Positions 26,801 through 38,232 of a stretch of DNA of 64,000 nucleotides are shown piece after piece. Below the pieces are notes generated by a model. It was not told where the DNA came from, made no database searches, and saw only the letters and a program-made list of their open reading frames with translations. Made by a program: the position numbers and the translations under genes. Each line of letters opens with the position of its first letter. Within the stretch, counting starts at the first letter, position 1. The stretch is from Methylovorus mays (GTDB taxonomy: Bacteria; Pseudomonadota; Gammaproteobacteria; Burkholderiales; Methylophilaceae): assembly GCF_020531915.1 (NCBI RefSeq), contig NZ_JAJAVG010000007.1, positions 159,695-223,694 on the forward strand, in the 5' to 3' direction.

Positions 26801-29428
26801 TTAAAACTCTTCCCACTCGTCATCTGTACCGGTCTTGGCTGGCGCTTGCAGCTTGGGCTGAGGCGCAGGCACGGGGCGACCTGCCGGTGCGGCAATGGCA
26901 GGCCGACGCGTAGTGGCGGCAACAGCGGCAGGCGCAGCCTGACCATCCAGCACGAATACACTTACCGAATTCAACAGGCCATTCGCTTGTTCCATCAGCG
27001 ATTCGGCCGCAGCCGCAGCCTCTTCCACCAGCGCGGTGTTCTGCTGCGTCACGTCGTCCATCTTGATCACCGCGTCGTTCACCTGCGCAATGCCGGCGCT
27101 CTGCTCTTGCGAAGCCGCAGCAATTTCGCCAATGATGTCCGATACGCGTTTGACCGATTGCACCACTTCTTCCATGGTCTTGCCGGCATTTTCCACCAGG
27201 GTGGTACCTTCGGTGGTCTTGCTTACCGAGTCATTGATCAGTTCCTTGATTTCCTTGGCAGCAGCCGCAGAGCGTTGGGCCAGGTTGCGCACTTCGCCTG
27301 CCACCACGGCAAAGCCTCGGCCTTGCTCACCGGCACGGGCGGCTTCTACCGCAGCGTTCAGCGCCAGGATGTTGGTCTGGAAGGCAATGCCGTCAATCAC
27401 CGAGATGATGTCTTCGATCTTGCGGGCGCTGTCGTTGATGGCGCTCATGGTGGAGACCACATCGGCGACTACTTCGCCACCCTTTACAGCCACACCAGAG
27501 GCGGCGGAGGCGAGCTGGTTGGCTTGCTTGGCGTTGTCGGCGTTCTGCTTCACGGTGGAGGCTAATTGCTCCATGCTGGCTGCGGTTTTTTCCAGCGACG
27601 ATGCCTGATCTTCCGTACGGCGGCTCAGGTCAGAGTTGCCCTGGGCAATTTCTTTCGCAGCCGTGTTGATCGCATCCGCGGCTTCCTTCACTGTGCTGAT
27701 CGGACCGACGATCATTTCCAGCGTTTCGTTCACGCCGTCCACAATCTTGCGGAAGTCGCCAGGATGGCGGCTGGCATCGGCACGTACCGATACGCGGCCT
27801 TCATTGGCGGCACGCACCAGCATCTCTACATCCTCATTCAAGGCCTTGAGGTTTTTGCGCACTTGCTCAACGGTTTCGTTGATATACGCCTTCTTGCCAG
27901 GGAACTGCTCCAGTTCGGCATTGAAGTTACCTTCACCAAAGGCTTTGACACAGGCCATGGCTTTTTCCATCAGCTGGATATGGCCACCCACCATGATATT
28001 GACGTTCTCGGCTACCTTGCTGAAGTCACCCTTGAACAGGTGCGCATGCAGCGTCATGTCGATATTGCCCTGCTCATGCTCGTTGCTGACCCACTTGATC
28101 GAGTCAATCAGGCCTTGCAGGTTGCCACGGACTTTTTCCAGGCTCTTGTTGATGGAAGCCTTCTTGCCGGGGAATGGATCGACCTTGATGGTGAAGTCAC
28201 CGTTACCAATGGCGGTCACGAAGCTCACAATCTTGTTTTTCTCTTCAATATGGTCGCCGACCATGCTGTTCACACCGGCGGCAACTTCGGCATAGGAGCC
28301 GCTGTATTTGCTGATATCCATCACCACATCGTCCTCGCCCTCACGGTGCTGGGTCGACATGTAATGCATATCGGAGATCAGGGTCTGGATATTCTGGCGC
28401 AGGCCTTCCACGCCCTTGTTGATAAAGGCCAGGTCACCTGGCAGGGTTTGCAGGGTCTTGGTGAAATCGCCCTGGGAGAACGCCGTAATGCATGACATGG
28501 ATTTATTCAGTACGTCAGCATAATTGCCCACCATGTGGTTGATCTTGTCAGCCAGGGTATTGAATTCGCCATTGAAGCGGCTGCTGACAATGGTCGCACG
28601 CATATTGCCTGCTTCGTGCTGGTCAGCCAGGGCTTCCAGATCCTTGAGCAGGGTGACGATGGTGTCGGTCATCTGCTTCATGGAATACATCAGGCTGCTT
28701 TTGTCGTCATTGGCCAGCTTGATCGCCACATGCAAATCACCCGCCGCAATACGTTTGGCCACCTGGGCAGCCAGGGCGGGCTCGCCACCGAGCTGACGCA
28801 TGAGGGTGCGGATGATCATGAAGCCGATCACGGTGACCAGAGCCAGAGCCACGATGGCGATAATGATCATGAACTCGGTTGCACTGGCTTTGATGGCAGC
28901 AGCTTCATCCGCGCTCTGGATACCCAATTGCACGTTATGCTGACGATGATCCGCAATCGCCTTCTGCAGTTTGGCAATGGTGGTTTCACCGGCGAGCAGC
29001 GCATCGCGAGCTTCATCGTGCTTGTTGGCAAGCGACAAGGTCAGCACATTGCCGGCCAGGGTGTCATAGTCGGCAAGCAGCAGGCGATCTGTCTGCAGCA
29101 TGCGCTTGTCTTCATCCTCGTGGAGGTGGTTTTCTTCGTATTTTTTCAGGGTATCAGTCAGACGTACATGCGCTGCCGCGACCTTGGTCTCGATCTCGGC
29201 CTTCTTGGCATTGTCCTGATTGGTCATGTGCTGCCATACCAGGGTATTCAGCTCTTCAAATTCGCTGAGCGCTTCATCGAGCCTGACAATACTGGGCATG
29301 GCATTCACATTGGAAAAGTTGGTGATGTCATAGACCCGATTAATCTGGTGATAGGCCAACCCGGCCAAGGACACCAGCCCCAGAATGGCAACCGCCATCA
29401 AAAGATACATACGCTTAGCGACAGTCAT
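26801..29428 (-). CDS. Methyl-accepting chemotaxis protein with poly-HAMP array
   Basis: An 875-residue transmembrane chemoreceptor. It has a membrane helix at about 8-27, a four-helix-bundle-like periplasmic domain (about 30-180) and a second helix at about 185-207. A canonical HAMP is followed by a chain of repeated HAMP-like modules marked by MVGxH and FPGKKAxIN, then the signalling hairpin with [19 protein letters not shown] and [20 protein letters not shown]. The C-terminus ends DDEWEEF, a CheR/CheB tether. The start has GGAGAAAAG upstream. About 680 bp of the signalling domain is nearly identical to the receptor at 30468-33233. The ligand is unknown. Confidence 0.93.
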   Translation of the reverse strand: MTVAKRMYLLMAVAILGLVSLAGLAYHQINRVYDITNFSNVNAMPSIVRLDEALSEFEELNTLVWQHMTNQDNAKKAEIETKVAAAHVRLTDTLKKYEENHLHEDEDKRMLQTDRLLLADYDTLAGNVLTLSLANKHDEARDALLAGETTIAKLQKAIADHRQHNVQLGIQSADEAAAIKASATEFMIIIAIVALALVTVIGFMIIRTLMRQLGGEPALAAQVAKRIAAGDLHVAIKLANDDKSSLMYSMKQMTDTIVTLLKDLEALADQHEAGNMRATIVSSRFNGEFNTLADKINHMVGNYADVLNKSMSCITAFSQGDFTKTLQTLPGDLAFINKGVEGLRQNIQTLISDMHYMSTQHREGEDDVVMDISKYSGSYAEVAAGVNSMVGDHIEEKNKIVSFVTAIGNGDFTIKVDPFPGKKASINKSLEKVRGNLQGLIDSIKWVSNEHEQGNIDMTLHAHLFKGDFSKVAENVNIMVGGHIQLMEKAMACVKAFGEGNFNAELEQFPGKKAYINETVEQVRKNLKALNEDVEMLVRAANEGRVSVRADASRHPGDFRKIVDGVNETLEMIVGPISTVKEAADAINTAAKEIAQGNSDLSRRTEDQASSLEKTAASMEQLASTVKQNADNAKQANQLASAASGVAVKGGEVVADVVSTMSAINDSARKIEDIISVIDGIAFQTNILALNAAVEAARAGEQGRGFAVVAGEVRNLAQRSAAAAKEIKELINDSVSKTTEGTTLVENAGKTMEEVVQSVKRVSDIIGEIAAASQEQSAGIAQVNDAVIKMDDVTQQNTALVEEAAAAAESLMEQANGLLNSVSVFVLDGQAAPAAVAATTRRPAIAAPAGRPVPAPQPKLQAPAKTGTDDEWEEF

Positions 29429-29740
29429 TTCTTTTCTCCGACTTCATTTTTATGTTGTTTCATGCCATGGCATTGATCCGGTACAGCGCTCGGCAAACCG
29501 AGCTACAAGCTTCTACATCTCTTACGTGTAAATTCCGCAGAACTTGAATCTTTAACGCATTTTTTTCAGTGCATCGCGCCTGTCCTGTGCAGGGTTTTAC
29601 CCCATTGCCAGACTATAGCGGCTTGCAGTATCCGGTCATCGCATGAACAAGCGCGTATTTACAGCTTATTTATGCCATGCAGGCCATGTGGCCACGGCCC
29701 TGTCTGGGCAATATGCTGGATGACGCCCCAGGTACTGGCA

Positions 29741-29769
29741 AAAAAAAACCGCTTCAATAAGAAGCGGTT
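29741..29769 (-). terminator. Intrinsic terminator after the small secreted protein gene
   Basis: On the minus strand AACCGCTTC pairs with GAAGCGGTT around a short TTATT loop and is followed by a run of T. It ends transcription of the 29856-30098 gene before receptor 1, so receptor 1 should have its own promoter in 29429-29740. Confidence 0.75.
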
Positions 29770-29855
29770 AGTACATCTTGGGAGCTATCAGTGCGAGAGC
29801 GGTGGTCGCGGAGATGAGACTTGGCTCTCGGGCACGTGCTACCCGGGGTGCTGGA

Positions 29856-30098
29856 TTACTTGGACTGCACGTCCTTGGCATCTACCAGAACGGTCTTGCC
29901 ATCCTTGGTGGTAGCAGCAAGCTTCTTGGCTTCCGCTTCGGCCACAGCGTTGCCCTTCATGTGAGCGGCGGTTTCAGCACTGTTGTCATTGGTGCAGATA
30001 CGGCCCATTACGCTGACCTTGCACACTTCTTCAGCTTGTACATTGAATGCTGCCATTGCAGCTACCAAGGAAACGATTGCTACGATCATCTTTGTCAT
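29856..30098 (-). CDS. Small secreted protein of unknown function
   Basis: An 80-residue protein with a clear signal peptide (MTKMIVAIVSLVAAMAAFNV, cut after VQA) and a mature part of about 57 residues with two cysteines (VCKVSVMGRIC), followed by a lysine/alanine-rich half. I do not recognise the family. GGAGAATGACAAATG supplies a ribosome site. It has its own terminator and sits between two chemoreceptors, so it could be a periplasmic partner, but nothing in the sequence proves this. Confidence 0.65.
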   Translation of the reverse strand: MTKMIVAIVSLVAAMAAFNVQAEEVCKVSVMGRICTNDNSAETAAHMKGNAVAEAEAKKLAATTKDGKTVLVDAKDVQSK

Positions 30099-30407
30099 TT
30101 GTCATTCTCCATGTAGGGATATATAGGTACTGCAGACTGGTGAGGCGCTCACTTCTCGATCATCACCATCTGAACCTGCTACGACCTAACCCTCGGATTT
30201 CTTTAGGAAAATTACACATCATTAACAATAAAGTTTCCCGATATTGACGGGAATACATGGAATAAGACAAAAAATATTCAATTAAATCAATGCATTGAAA
30301 AACTTTAGGGCTTTAATTCAAAAAACAGCTACAAAATGCATATATTCATGATTTTTTACAGCATTTACACTTGATTACAGACTGCATAGGCTGAACTCCT
30401 ATGCAAA

Positions 30408-30434
30408 AAAAACCCCGGAAATCCGGGGCTTTTT
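30408..30434. terminator. Bidirectional intrinsic terminator after receptor 2
   Basis: CCCCGGA pairs with TCCGGGG around a 2-base loop, with A-runs on the left and T-runs on the right. On the minus strand it ends the receptor 2 / cheW / cheA transcript. Confidence 0.8.
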
Positions 30435-30467
30435 TTACTTCACTGAGATGCAATCATGATGTTTGCA

Positions 30468-33233
30468 TTAAAACTCTTCCCACTCATCCTCATTCACGCT
30501 GGCCTTGGACGCGACCTTCAGCACTGGCGCAGCAGCCGATCTGGCAGGCGCTGGACGCGGAGCCGGGTTGCTTCGTACTTCTGGCCGGGACAGCATCTTG
30601 GCAGCGGCAGGTGCGCGGACATCGCCTTCACGCAGCTTGAAGTCGGCCACGGCATCGGTCAGCGCAGTGGCCTGCTCAACCAGCGATTCCGCTGCCGCAG
30701 CAGCCTCTTCCACCAGCGCGGTGTTCTGCTGCGTCACGTCGTCCATCTTGATCACGGCGTCGTTCACCTGGGCAATACCAGCGCTCTGTTCTTGCGAGGC
30801 GGCGGCAATTTCGCCAATGATGTCCGATACGCGTTTCACAGACTGCACCACTTCTTCCATGGTCTTGCCGGCGTTTTCCACCAGAGTGGTGCCTTCGGTG
30901 GTCTTGCTGACCGAGTCGTTGATCAGTTCCTTAATTTCCTTGGCAGCTGCCGCAGAGCGTTGGGCCAGGTTGCGCACTTCGCCTGCCACCACGGCAAAGC
31001 CGCGGCCTTGTTCACCAGCACGCGCGGCTTCTACCGCAGCGTTCAGTGCCAGGATGTTGGTCTGGAAGGCAATGCCGTCAATCACCGAGATAATGTCTTC
31101 GATCTTGCGGGCGCTGTCGTTGATGGCGCTCATGGTGGAGACCACATCGGCGACTACTTCGCCACCCTTCACGGCAACACCGGATGCCGCAGAAGCGAGC
31201 TGGTTGGCTTGCTTGGCGTTGTCGGCGTTCTGCTTCACGGTAGACGCTAACTGCTCCATGCTGGCAGCGGTTTTTTCCAGCGACGATGCCTGGTCTTCCG
31301 TACGGCGGCTCAGGTCGGAGTTGCCCTGGGCAATTTCTTTCGCGGCGGTGTTGATCGCGTCTGCGGCTTCTTTTACCGTGCTGATGGGTGCGATGATGGT
31401 ATCCAGGGTCTGGTTGAGGCCCTCAGCCACCAGCTTGAAGAAGCCTTCACGCCCATCACTGCGCGCACGCTTGCTGAAGTCACCATCGGCAGCGGCTTTC
31501 ACGATCTCGCCGATTTCGTGCTCGGCATGCGCCTCGGTCGTGCGATCTATCCACTGCACGGCGGTGCCCATGCGTTCGCCATTGGAACTGAAGATGGGCG
31601 AAGCATTGAGCTTGAAGATCTGCTCGCCCACCGTAATTTCGCTAGCGTAAGGGCTGTGCAGGCTGGCCAGCATATTGCGTTGGTGGCTAGGGTTCTTGTG
31701 ATAAATGTCAAAGTTCTGGCCGATGATGTTGTTGGCATCAAACGCTGGCAATTGCTTGCGCAGATTGGCTTCGGAGCGCTTCATCAGGTCTTCGGTAAAC
31801 TTGTTCATGTAGATGATGATGCCATCAGGGTCGGCCACCATGACACTGACAGCGGCATTGTCCAGGCTGGTCTTGATCAGTTCGGCAAAACGGGCAGCCT
31901 CGCCAGCGGCCTTCAACTGAGCACGGGTTTTTTCTATCGCCTCGTTGATGAAAGCTTTCTTGCCAGGCAACTGCTCGATGGTCGCGGTCAAATCACCCTC
32001 ACCAAAGGCACGCACCACAGCCATGGATTTCTTCTTCACATCAATATGACCGCCTACCATGGTATTCACGCCATTGGCCATCTCGGCATAGGCACCCTGG
32101 TATTTGCTCACATCCATCTGCACATCGATATCACCGGCATCATGCTCCTGCGACATGTGGTTCATGTCCGCAATAAAGCTCTTGATGTTGCTGCGTACTT
32201 TTTCAATGGTGTCGTTGATGAAGGCTTTCTTGCCCGGGAATTTCTCCAGCGGCGCATCAAAATTGCCCGCACCAAAGCCTTCAACCGTAGCCATGGTCTT
32301 GCGCATCATGGCTACATGGCCGCCAACCATGCCATTGACGCCATTGGCAACGTCACGGAACAAGCCTTCAAACAGATCGGCCTTCAAGCTCTCATCAATA
32401 TCGCCTTTTTCGTGCGCGGCACTGACAAAATTGAGAGAGTCGGTCAGGCCTTGCAGGGTCTTCTGCAGCCGGCGCATGGAGTACACCACGCTGGATTTAT
32501 CATCTTCCGCCACCGTGATTTTCTGGCTCAGATCTCCCGCAGCAAATTTCCGGCTCATTTCAGCCAGCTCTGCTGGCTCCTGGCCCAATTGACGCATGAT
32601 GGCGCGCAGCATGAAGATACCAATCACAATCACAGCCAGAGTCACCAGTACAGCCACCACAAGATTGATAATGGTGGCGCTATGGCTTGTTGCCAAGGCA
32701 TCATCCGCTGCGGTAGTACCGATTGTCATGTTCAGCTTGAAGTGGTTTTCGATATGGGCGGTAAGATCCCGGGCAATATTATCGGCCTGCGCTTTCAGCA
32801 GTGCGGCGGCCTGATCGCGCTCACCTGCACGTGAAAGGCTCAGCACATTCTGCAATAGCTGCTGATATTTATCCCAGTCTGCCTTGGTTTTGTCATACAT
32901 CTGGCGGTCTTCATCATTGCTGATGTAATTATCGCCATAGTTTTTCAATTCATCGTCGAGCTTGCCTTTGAGTTCCACCAGGCGCTTGTCATCCTTGACC
33001 ATTTCCGCAGGCTCGGTATCCAGAATATGGCGCAGAACCACGATGCGGTAGCGCTGGAAATACTCTTGTATCAGGCCCAGACTTGCGACACTTGGCGTGG
33101 TGTTTTCGTTGCCATAGTTGGCTTTGTCGAATACCCGCCCAGTCTGAACATGACCGATGGCTACCACGATCAGCAGACCGATTACTGCAGAAGCAATCAA
33201 CAGCTTGATACGATTTGCGACAGTCATTTTCAT
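30468..33233 (-). CDS. Methyl-accepting chemotaxis protein with poly-HAMP array and PAS domain
   Basis: A 921-residue receptor. Membrane helices lie near the N-terminus and at about residues 180-205, flanking a periplasmic helical bundle. HAMP-like modules (MVGGHxxxxxx[11 protein letters not shown]) follow, interrupted by a PAS domain (about 455-565: [34 protein letters not shown]) that may bind heme or FAD or sense redox. The signalling hairpin is nearly identical to that of receptor 1. It ends EDEWEEF. The start is the ATG in MKMTVANR with GAGGAG about 10 bases upstream; the frame extends 6 codons further to a TTG. It follows cheW by 62 bp. Confidence 0.92.
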   Translation of the reverse strand: MKMTVANRIKLLIASAVIGLLIVVAIGHVQTGRVFDKANYGNENTTPSVASLGLIQEYFQRYRIVVLRHILDTEPAEMVKDDKRLVELKGKLDDELKNYGDNYISNDEDRQMYDKTKADWDKYQQLLQNVLSLSRAGERDQAAALLKAQADNIARDLTAHIENHFKLNMTIGTTAADDALATSHSATIINLVVAVLVTLAVIVIGIFMLRAIMRQLGQEPAELAEMSRKFAAGDLSQKITVAEDDKSSVVYSMRRLQKTLQGLTDSLNFVSAAHEKGDIDESLKADLFEGLFRDVANGVNGMVGGHVAMMRKTMATVEGFGAGNFDAPLEKFPGKKAFINDTIEKVRSNIKSFIADMNHMSQEHDAGDIDVQMDVSKYQGAYAEMANGVNTMVGGHIDVKKKSMAVVRAFGEGDLTATIEQLPGKKAFINEAIEKTRAQLKAAGEAARFAELIKTSLDNAAVSVMVADPDGIIIYMNKFTEDLMKRSEANLRKQLPAFDANNIIGQNFDIYHKNPSHQRNMLASLHSPYASEITVGEQIFKLNASPIFSSNGERMGTAVQWIDRTTEAHAEHEIGEIVKAAADGDFSKRARSDGREGFFKLVAEGLNQTLDTIIAPISTVKEAADAINTAAKEIAQGNSDLSRRTEDQASSLEKTAASMEQLASTVKQNADNAKQANQLASAASGVAVKGGEVVADVVSTMSAINDSARKIEDIISVIDGIAFQTNILALNAAVEAARAGEQGRGFAVVAGEVRNLAQRSAAAAKEIKELINDSVSKTTEGTTLVENAGKTMEEVVQSVKRVSDIIGEIAAASQEQSAGIAQVNDAVIKMDDVTQQNTALVEEAAAAAESLVEQATALTDAVADFKLREGDVRAPAAAKMLSRPEVRSNPAPRPAPARSAAAPVLKVASKASVNEDEWEEF

Positions 33234-33295
33234 GATGTGCATACTCCTCAAATTTATAGTTATGTGCCGGCGCGACGCTCGGCAAGGTGCTTCAC

Positions 33296-33793
33296 TTAAT
33301 GCATGGCGACGCTATCCATCAGCTCCATGTCTGTACTGCTCATCAACTGCTCAATGTCCACCAGGATGAACATTTTCTCTTCCACCGATGCCAGCCCCAC
33401 GATGTACTTGGTATCAATGCTGGCCACAATGTCGGGCACTGCACGAATCTGGTTGGGTTGCAGACTCATCACGTCGGATACGCCATCCACCACCATGCCG
33501 ACAATGCGGCCATTGAGGTTGAGGATGATGACCACGGTGAATTCGTTGTACTCCACCTTGCCCAGATTGAATTTGATGCGCAGATCCACAATCGGCACGA
33601 TACGACCGCGCAGATTGACCACGCCCTTGATGAAGTCAGGCGTATTGGCAATCTTGGTCACGGCGTCGTAACCACGGATTTCCTGCACCTTGAGAATTTC
33701 CAGGCCGTACTCTTCGTTGCCCAGTACAAAGGTCAGGAATTCCTTGGCATTGGTAACGCCGTCGTTGTTACCACTTTCCGTGATGCTGCTCAT
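33296..33793 (-). CDS. cheW: Chemotaxis coupling protein CheW
   Basis: A 165-residue CheW that links CheA to receptors. The SH3-like beta fold is shown by [36 protein letters not shown] and VVDGVSDVM. The start overlaps the cheA stop by 4 bp, so translation is coupled. It lies directly upstream of receptor 2. Confidence 0.95.
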   Translation of the reverse strand: MSSITESGNNDGVTNAKEFLTFVLGNEEYGLEILKVQEIRGYDAVTKIANTPDFIKGVVNLRGRIVPIVDLRIKFNLGKVEYNEFTVVIILNLNGRIVGMVVDGVSDVMSLQPNQIRAVPDIVASIDTKYIVGLASVEEKMFILVDIEQLMSSTDMELMDSVAMH

Positions 33794-36150
33794 TGATACA
33801 CTCCTTCAGAATTATTGTTCTGGCCCATTTTGATAATGGTGGGCACATCCAGGATGAGCGCGACCGAGCCGTCGCCCATGATGGTGGCACCGGAAATACC
33901 GGGCACTTTGCGGTAATTGGTTTCCAGACTCTTGATCACCACCTGTTGCTGGCCAACCAGACCATCGACAAACAGGGCGGCTTTTTTGCCTTCGGCTTCG
34001 ATGATCACCAGCACACCATCCACCGGATTGGTGATCTGGGTAGGCTGATTAAACAGGGAATACAGCGGAATAATCGGCAGATATTCGCCGCGCACATGCA
34101 CCATGAAACCGGCACCGGTGACGGTCTTGATGTCCGTCGCTTGCGGCTGCATGGTTTCCACGATGAGGTTGAGTGGCACCACGTACATGTTGTCGCCCAG
34201 CGAAACCGACATGCCATCCAGAATCGCCAGTGTCAGCGGCAAGGAGATCGACATGGTGGTGCCGTAGCCCAGCGCCGAGCGGATATCAATCACGCCGCCC
34301 ATGGCGCTCACATTACGCTTCACCACATCCATGCCCACGCCGCGACCGGATACATCGGTCACCTGCTCGGCCGTGGAAAAGCCCGGGGCAAAAATCAGCT
34401 GCCAGACATCGCTGTCAGGCATGGTATCGCTCACCGGCAGGCCGCTCTGCTTGGCCTTGCTCAGAATGCGTTCACGGTTGAGGCCGGCGCCGTCATCGGT
34501 CACTTCAATCACAATGTTGCCACCGCGATTGGAAGCAGACAGCGACAAGCGGCCGGTTTCATTCTTGCCGGACTGGTGACGCACATCTGGCACTTCGATA
34601 CCGTGGTCAATACTGTTACGCACCAGGTGGGTCAATGGGTCTACGATGCGCTCGATCAGGCCCTTGTCGAGCTCGGTCGCGGCACCACTGGTGACGAATT
34701 CCACCTTCTTGCCCAGACGGGTAGCCAGATCACGCACCATGCGGGGGAAACGCGAGAACACATAGTCCATCGGCATCATGCGGATAGACATGACTGACTC
34801 TTGCAGATCACGCGTGTTGCGGGTGAGCTGGCCCAGGCTGTTCAGCAGGTCTTCATGCGTGACAGGGTCCAGCTTGCTGATGCGTTCTTCCAGCATGGCC
34901 TGGGTGATCACCAGCTCACCCACGAGGTTGATCAGCTGGTCGACTTTTTCCACACCGACACGAATCGAGGTCGTTTCGACAGCGGCCGCTTTTTCCACTT
35001 CCTTTTTGGCCGCGGCGGGTTTTTTCTCAATGACCGGTGCCGGGGCAGCTTCGACAGGCTTGGCAGCTTCTGCCTCGACTGCGGGTGCTGGAGGTGGTGG
35101 CGTGATAGGCTCAAAAAAGCCAAAGCCATCGCCTTCAATAAACCCATTGGACGCAACTGCCATATCTTCAGCTGGCGCAGGCGCCGAAGCCGCAGAGGCA
35201 TCCTTGATCACCAGCGTATCGAGATCGACCACAAAGGAACAGATGGATTCGATGCTGTCCTTGCTGTCTTCGGTGGTCAGCGCAAAGATGGTTTTGCCGC
35301 CCGCTTTGCTGATACTGACGTCGCCCAGCAATGCCAGCTCGGATTTCAGGTTTTCTGCATCCTTGTCGCTGAGCTCGGGCACTTCAATGTTGAAGCGGTG
35401 CTTGCCATCCGCAGAGGCAGGAGCAGACGCTGGCGCAGCAGCGCCAGACTGCAGAGTGATCTTGATATCTTCGGGTTCAACAATAAACGCGCAGATGGAG
35501 ATGATGTCATCTTCACTGTCTTCTGTTTTGAGCGAAAAGGCGACATGCCCATTGTCCAGGCGCTTGCTGCTGACGTCGCCGAGCAGACCCAGCTCGCCTT
35601 CAAGGTTGGCAGTGTCTTTTTCGCTCAAGGCTTTGACGTCGATATTGTAATGACGCATCTTGTCTGCGGGTGCAGCCGGAGCGGCAGCGGCGGGCTTGGA
35701 AGCCGCAGGTGCAGGTGCCGAAGGAGCTGCAGGTGCCACTTCCGCAGCAGCCGAGACCGGCTTGCCTTCAGACAGGGCCTTCAGCTTGCGTTTGACTTCT
35801 TCCTGTACCTCACGGTCCACATCGGCACCAGAGCGGTGGCCTTCCAGCTGGGAGTTCAACACATCCTTGGCTTCGAGAAAGGTGTCCACATGCTCACCGG
35901 TCAACGCCATCTCGTTCTTGCGGATCTTGTCCAGCAGGTTTTCCAGGACGTGCGTGATTTCTGCCATGTCGGTCATGCCGAATGTGGCGGCACCACCCTT
36001 GATGGAATGGGCAGCGCGGAAAATGGCGTTCAGGTCTTCCGAGTCGGGATTGTCCAGATCGAGGGCAAGCAGCAAGTGCTCCGCCTCGGCGAGCAATTCC
36101 TCGGCTTCATCAAAGAAAGCCTGATAAAACTGACTCATATCAATCGACAT
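33790..36150 (-). CDS. cheA: Chemotaxis histidine kinase CheA with duplicated linker module
   Basis: A 786-residue CheA. The HPt domain has phosphohistidine H48 in [10 protein letters not shown]. Between HPt and kinase, two similar ~70-residue modules (about 164-235 and 249-316) share (Y/F)NI(D/E)V, LLGDVS, TEDS and ISIC-like strands. They are separated by Ala/Pro linkers where the CheY-binding P2 domain is expected. Dimerisation ([19 protein letters not shown]), ATPase ([23 protein letters not shown]) and a C-terminal CheW-like domain follow. GGAG lies 8 bases before the ATG. The module pair probably replaces or forms P2. Confidence 0.94.
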   Translation of the reverse strand: MSIDMSQFYQAFFDEAEELLAEAEHLLLALDLDNPDSEDLNAIFRAAHSIKGGAATFGMTDMAEITHVLENLLDKIRKNEMALTGEHVDTFLEAKDVLNSQLEGHRSGADVDREVQEEVKRKLKALSEGKPVSAAAEVAPAAPSAPAPAASKPAAAAPAAPADKMRHYNIDVKALSEKDTANLEGELGLLGDVSSKRLDNGHVAFSLKTEDSEDDIISICAFIVEPEDIKITLQSGAAAPASAPASADGKHRFNIEVPELSDKDAENLKSELALLGDVSISKAGGKTIFALTTEDSKDSIESICSFVVDLDTLVIKDASAASAPAPAEDMAVASNGFIEGDGFGFFEPITPPPPAPAVEAEAAKPVEAAPAPVIEKKPAAAKKEVEKAAAVETTSIRVGVEKVDQLINLVGELVITQAMLEERISKLDPVTHEDLLNSLGQLTRNTRDLQESVMSIRMMPMDYVFSRFPRMVRDLATRLGKKVEFVTSGAATELDKGLIERIVDPLTHLVRNSIDHGIEVPDVRHQSGKNETGRLSLSASNRGGNIVIEVTDDGAGLNRERILSKAKQSGLPVSDTMPDSDVWQLIFAPGFSTAEQVTDVSGRGVGMDVVKRNVSAMGGVIDIRSALGYGTTMSISLPLTLAILDGMSVSLGDNMYVVPLNLIVETMQPQATDIKTVTGAGFMVHVRGEYLPIIPLYSLFNQPTQITNPVDGVLVIIEAEGKKAALFVDGLVGQQQVVIKSLETNYRKVPGISGATIMGDGSVALILDVPTIIKMGQNNNSEGVYQ

Positions 36151-36223
36151 TTGCTGACTCCATTTTTGCTTGCCTGCATTGCATCATGCGACTGGCATAT
36201 TCATTAGGTCGAAAAAAGAGGTA

Positions 36224-36589
36224 TTAACCGATTACTTTTTGTACAACATCAATCAAACGCTTGGGATCAAACGGCTTGACCAGCCAGCCATTGGCACCGG
36301 CAGCACGGCCTTTGGCCTTCATCTCGTCGCTGGATTCGGTGGTCAGCATCAGGATGGGCACCTTCTGGTAACTACTCATGCCGCGCAGGGATTTGATCAG
36401 CGTCAGCCCATCCATGTTGGGCATGTTCTGGTCGGTAAGTACCAGATCCACCACTTGATCGCGCGCCTTGTTCAACCCGTCCTGGCCATCCACGGCTTGC
36501 ACGACCTGATAGCCAGCCGCCGTCAGACTAAACGCCACCATCTGGCGCAAAGACCCCGAATCATCGACTGCTAGAATTGTTTTTGCCAT
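36224..36589 (-). CDS. Second CheY-like single-domain response regulator
   Basis: A 121-residue receiver with the acidic pair DD near residues 9-10, the phosphoacceptor in LTDQNMPNMDG, the switch threonines in LTTESS and the lysine in LVKPFDP. It lies directly upstream of cheA. Compared with CheY at 23248 it lacks the tyrosine in the GANGY position (GANGW here), so it may be a phosphate sink or act on another target rather than on FliM. This is inferred from the switch-residue difference. Confidence 0.9.
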   Translation of the reverse strand: MAKTILAVDDSGSLRQMVAFSLTAAGYQVVQAVDGQDGLNKARDQVVDLVLTDQNMPNMDGLTLIKSLRGMSSYQKVPILMLTTESSDEMKAKGRAAGANGWLVKPFDPKRLIDVVQKVIG

Positions 36590-36661
36590 TTTTCATACTC
36601 GCTTGTTAATTAAAATTCCAACATGAACTGCTCTATACCATGAGTCCGCCGATCTCAATCC

Positions 36662-37243
36662 TTAGAACAACTCAATTTCTCCACTTCCCATATGGTGCTG
36701 GTCTACCGCTTTACGCAAACCACCCGACAGCTCCACACTGCGGCTATTCAGGCGTTGATTCATTTCCTGCAACAGACGGGCGATTTCCTGGTGCTCCTGC
36801 TCGCTATCCATGCTATTGCCGTGCGTAGCCAGCGCGCTCAGCAGCTCCTTGAGCCCGTTGACGCGCTTGATGGTTCTGGCAATAAGCTGACTGGTTAAAT
36901 CCTGGAATTGCAGCCCGGTAACGGCCGTGTTGACTTCTTTTGCGATGTGCTCGCGATACTGGAGCAGCTTTTGCTGCTGCTCCGCAGGGAGTTGGGATTG
37001 TTGCAGCAGAATATCCAGCTCCTGCTGCTGGGCCGTGACGGCCTCATGGACAGACATGAAACAGGCGCCGAGTTTTTCAATCGCCTCACTCAGCAGGTAG
37101 GTGGTTTGCATCAGATCGGCCTCGACTTCCAGCAAATGCTGTGTCCCATGGTCGGACACGCCTGCCAACAACTGTCTCAGCTCTTCTACTGGTATTGTCT
37201 CCGACTGCATATTCCCATCATCCTTCATTTTTATTCGCCGCAT
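36662..37243 (-). CDS. CheZ-like helical chemotaxis protein
   Basis: A 193-residue mostly helical protein. The segment LQFQDLTSQLIARTIKRVN matches the CheZ active-site helix, including the D-L-T-x-Q spacing of the catalytic Asp and Gln. It is shorter than CheZ and lacks the DDLLDSLGF CheY-binding tail, ending instead GSGEIELF. It probably dephosphorylates the CheY-like regulator encoded next to it. Start codons at 37243, 37228 and 37210 are all possible; the last has an AAGG site. It stands between motB and the second CheY. Confidence 0.7.
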   Translation of the reverse strand: MRRIKMKDDGNMQSETIPVEELRQLLAGVSDHGTQHLLEVEADLMQTTYLLSEAIEKLGACFMSVHEAVTAQQQELDILLQQSQLPAEQQQKLLQYREHIAKEVNTAVTGLQFQDLTSQLIARTIKRVNGLKELLSALATHGNSMDSEQEHQEIARLLQEMNQRLNSRSVELSGGLRKAVDQHHMGSGEIELF

Positions 37244-37274
37244 TCAGTACCAGTACGGTCGTTGTTCTATGTCG

Positions 37275-38207
37275 TCATTGGCCAGTCGCCGCTTTCTGGA
37301 CTTCAATGGCGGCGTTATCCGACGGCACATTGACCGTCGCGCCTTCATCCTTGACCGCGTCTTCTTCCGCCTTCTTGTTCATGATGATAATGCTGATACG
37401 GCGGTTCACCGGGTTCAACGGATTATCCTTGTCAAACAAGGATGCCGATGCCAATCCCACCACCCGCAACAGCTTGGACTCATCCATTCCTCCTGCCACA
37501 AGCTCGCGTCGCGAAGCATTCGCGCGGTCAGAAGAAAGCTCCCAGTTGCTGTAGCCTTTATCCCCCGTGGGGTAAGGCACAGCATCGGTATGTCCTGACA
37601 AGCTGATCTTGTTTGGCACATCGTTCAGCATGTTGCCGATCTCATGCAAAATCTGCTTGGCGTAAGGCTGCAACTCGGCTTTGGAAGAAGCAAACATCGG
37701 CCGGTTCTGCTCATCCACGATCTGGATGCGCAACCCTTCTGACGTAATATCGATCAGCAACTGCTTCTTGAACTTGCTCAAGGTGGCGCTGGCATCAATC
37801 GCCTCTTCAATCTTGAGTTTCAATTCCGCCAGTTTTGCCTGTTCTGCCTTCTCCAGAGCAGTCTTCGCATCTTTTATATCGACCTCTTTTTGCTTTCCTT
37901 TAGGCCCATCGACAGGTTTTACCTGCGCTTGCTTTTTGGTGAGGTCTTTGCCGCCGCCTTTTAGTACCGAATCGCTGGCTGCGACCGAAGGCCCGCCTTG
38001 CAGCGCAACCTTGAGCGGCATCTTGAAATACTCGGAAATGCCTTCCAGCGTGGCCTTGGAGGTGGACCCCAACAGCCACATCAGAAGAAAGAACGCCATC
38101 ATGGCGGTCACGAAGTCGGCATAGGCAATTTTCCATGCGCCCCCGTGGTGGCCACCGGCCACTTTTTTGATGCGTTTGACAATTATCGGCTTGGTATCTT
38201 CTGCCAC
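37275..38207 (-). CDS. motB: Flagellar stator protein MotB
   Basis: A 310-residue stator protein with one membrane helix that carries the proton-binding aspartate in IAYADFVTAMMAFFLLMW, a plug/linker region and a C-terminal OmpA-like peptidoglycan-binding domain (ISLSGHTDAVPY, SSDRANASRREL). The long HHGGAWKIAYADF N-terminus is the classical MotB type. It lies 25 bp after motA. A second stator pair is at 60244-61938. Confidence 0.94.
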   Translation of the reverse strand: MAEDTKPIIVKRIKKVAGGHHGGAWKIAYADFVTAMMAFFLLMWLLGSTSKATLEGISEYFKMPLKVALQGGPSVAASDSVLKGGGKDLTKKQAQVKPVDGPKGKQKEVDIKDAKTALEKAEQAKLAELKLKIEEAIDASATLSKFKKQLLIDITSEGLRIQIVDEQNRPMFASSKAELQPYAKQILHEIGNMLNDVPNKISLSGHTDAVPYPTGDKGYSNWELSSDRANASRRELVAGGMDESKLLRVVGLASASLFDKDNPLNPVNRRISIIIMNKKAEEDAVKDEGATVNVPSDNAAIEVQKAATGQ

Positions 38208-38232
38208 GACAGACTCCGCTTACGCTATGGAC

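Noticed and set aside
26674..26913. A 79-residue plus-strand frame before cheR
   Set aside because: Its 3' part runs antisense to the receptor 1 end, and neither start site nor family similarity supports it.
30201..30320. Sigma-28 promoters for the small secreted protein
   Set aside because: TAAAG-type -35 boxes are present near 30300 and 30205, but the expected -10 GCCGATAA is absent at the right distance.
30456..32834. Long antisense frames in the receptor genes (for example 31518-32834)
   Set aside because: The coding strand is a clear chemoreceptor; the antisense translations have no recognisable domains.
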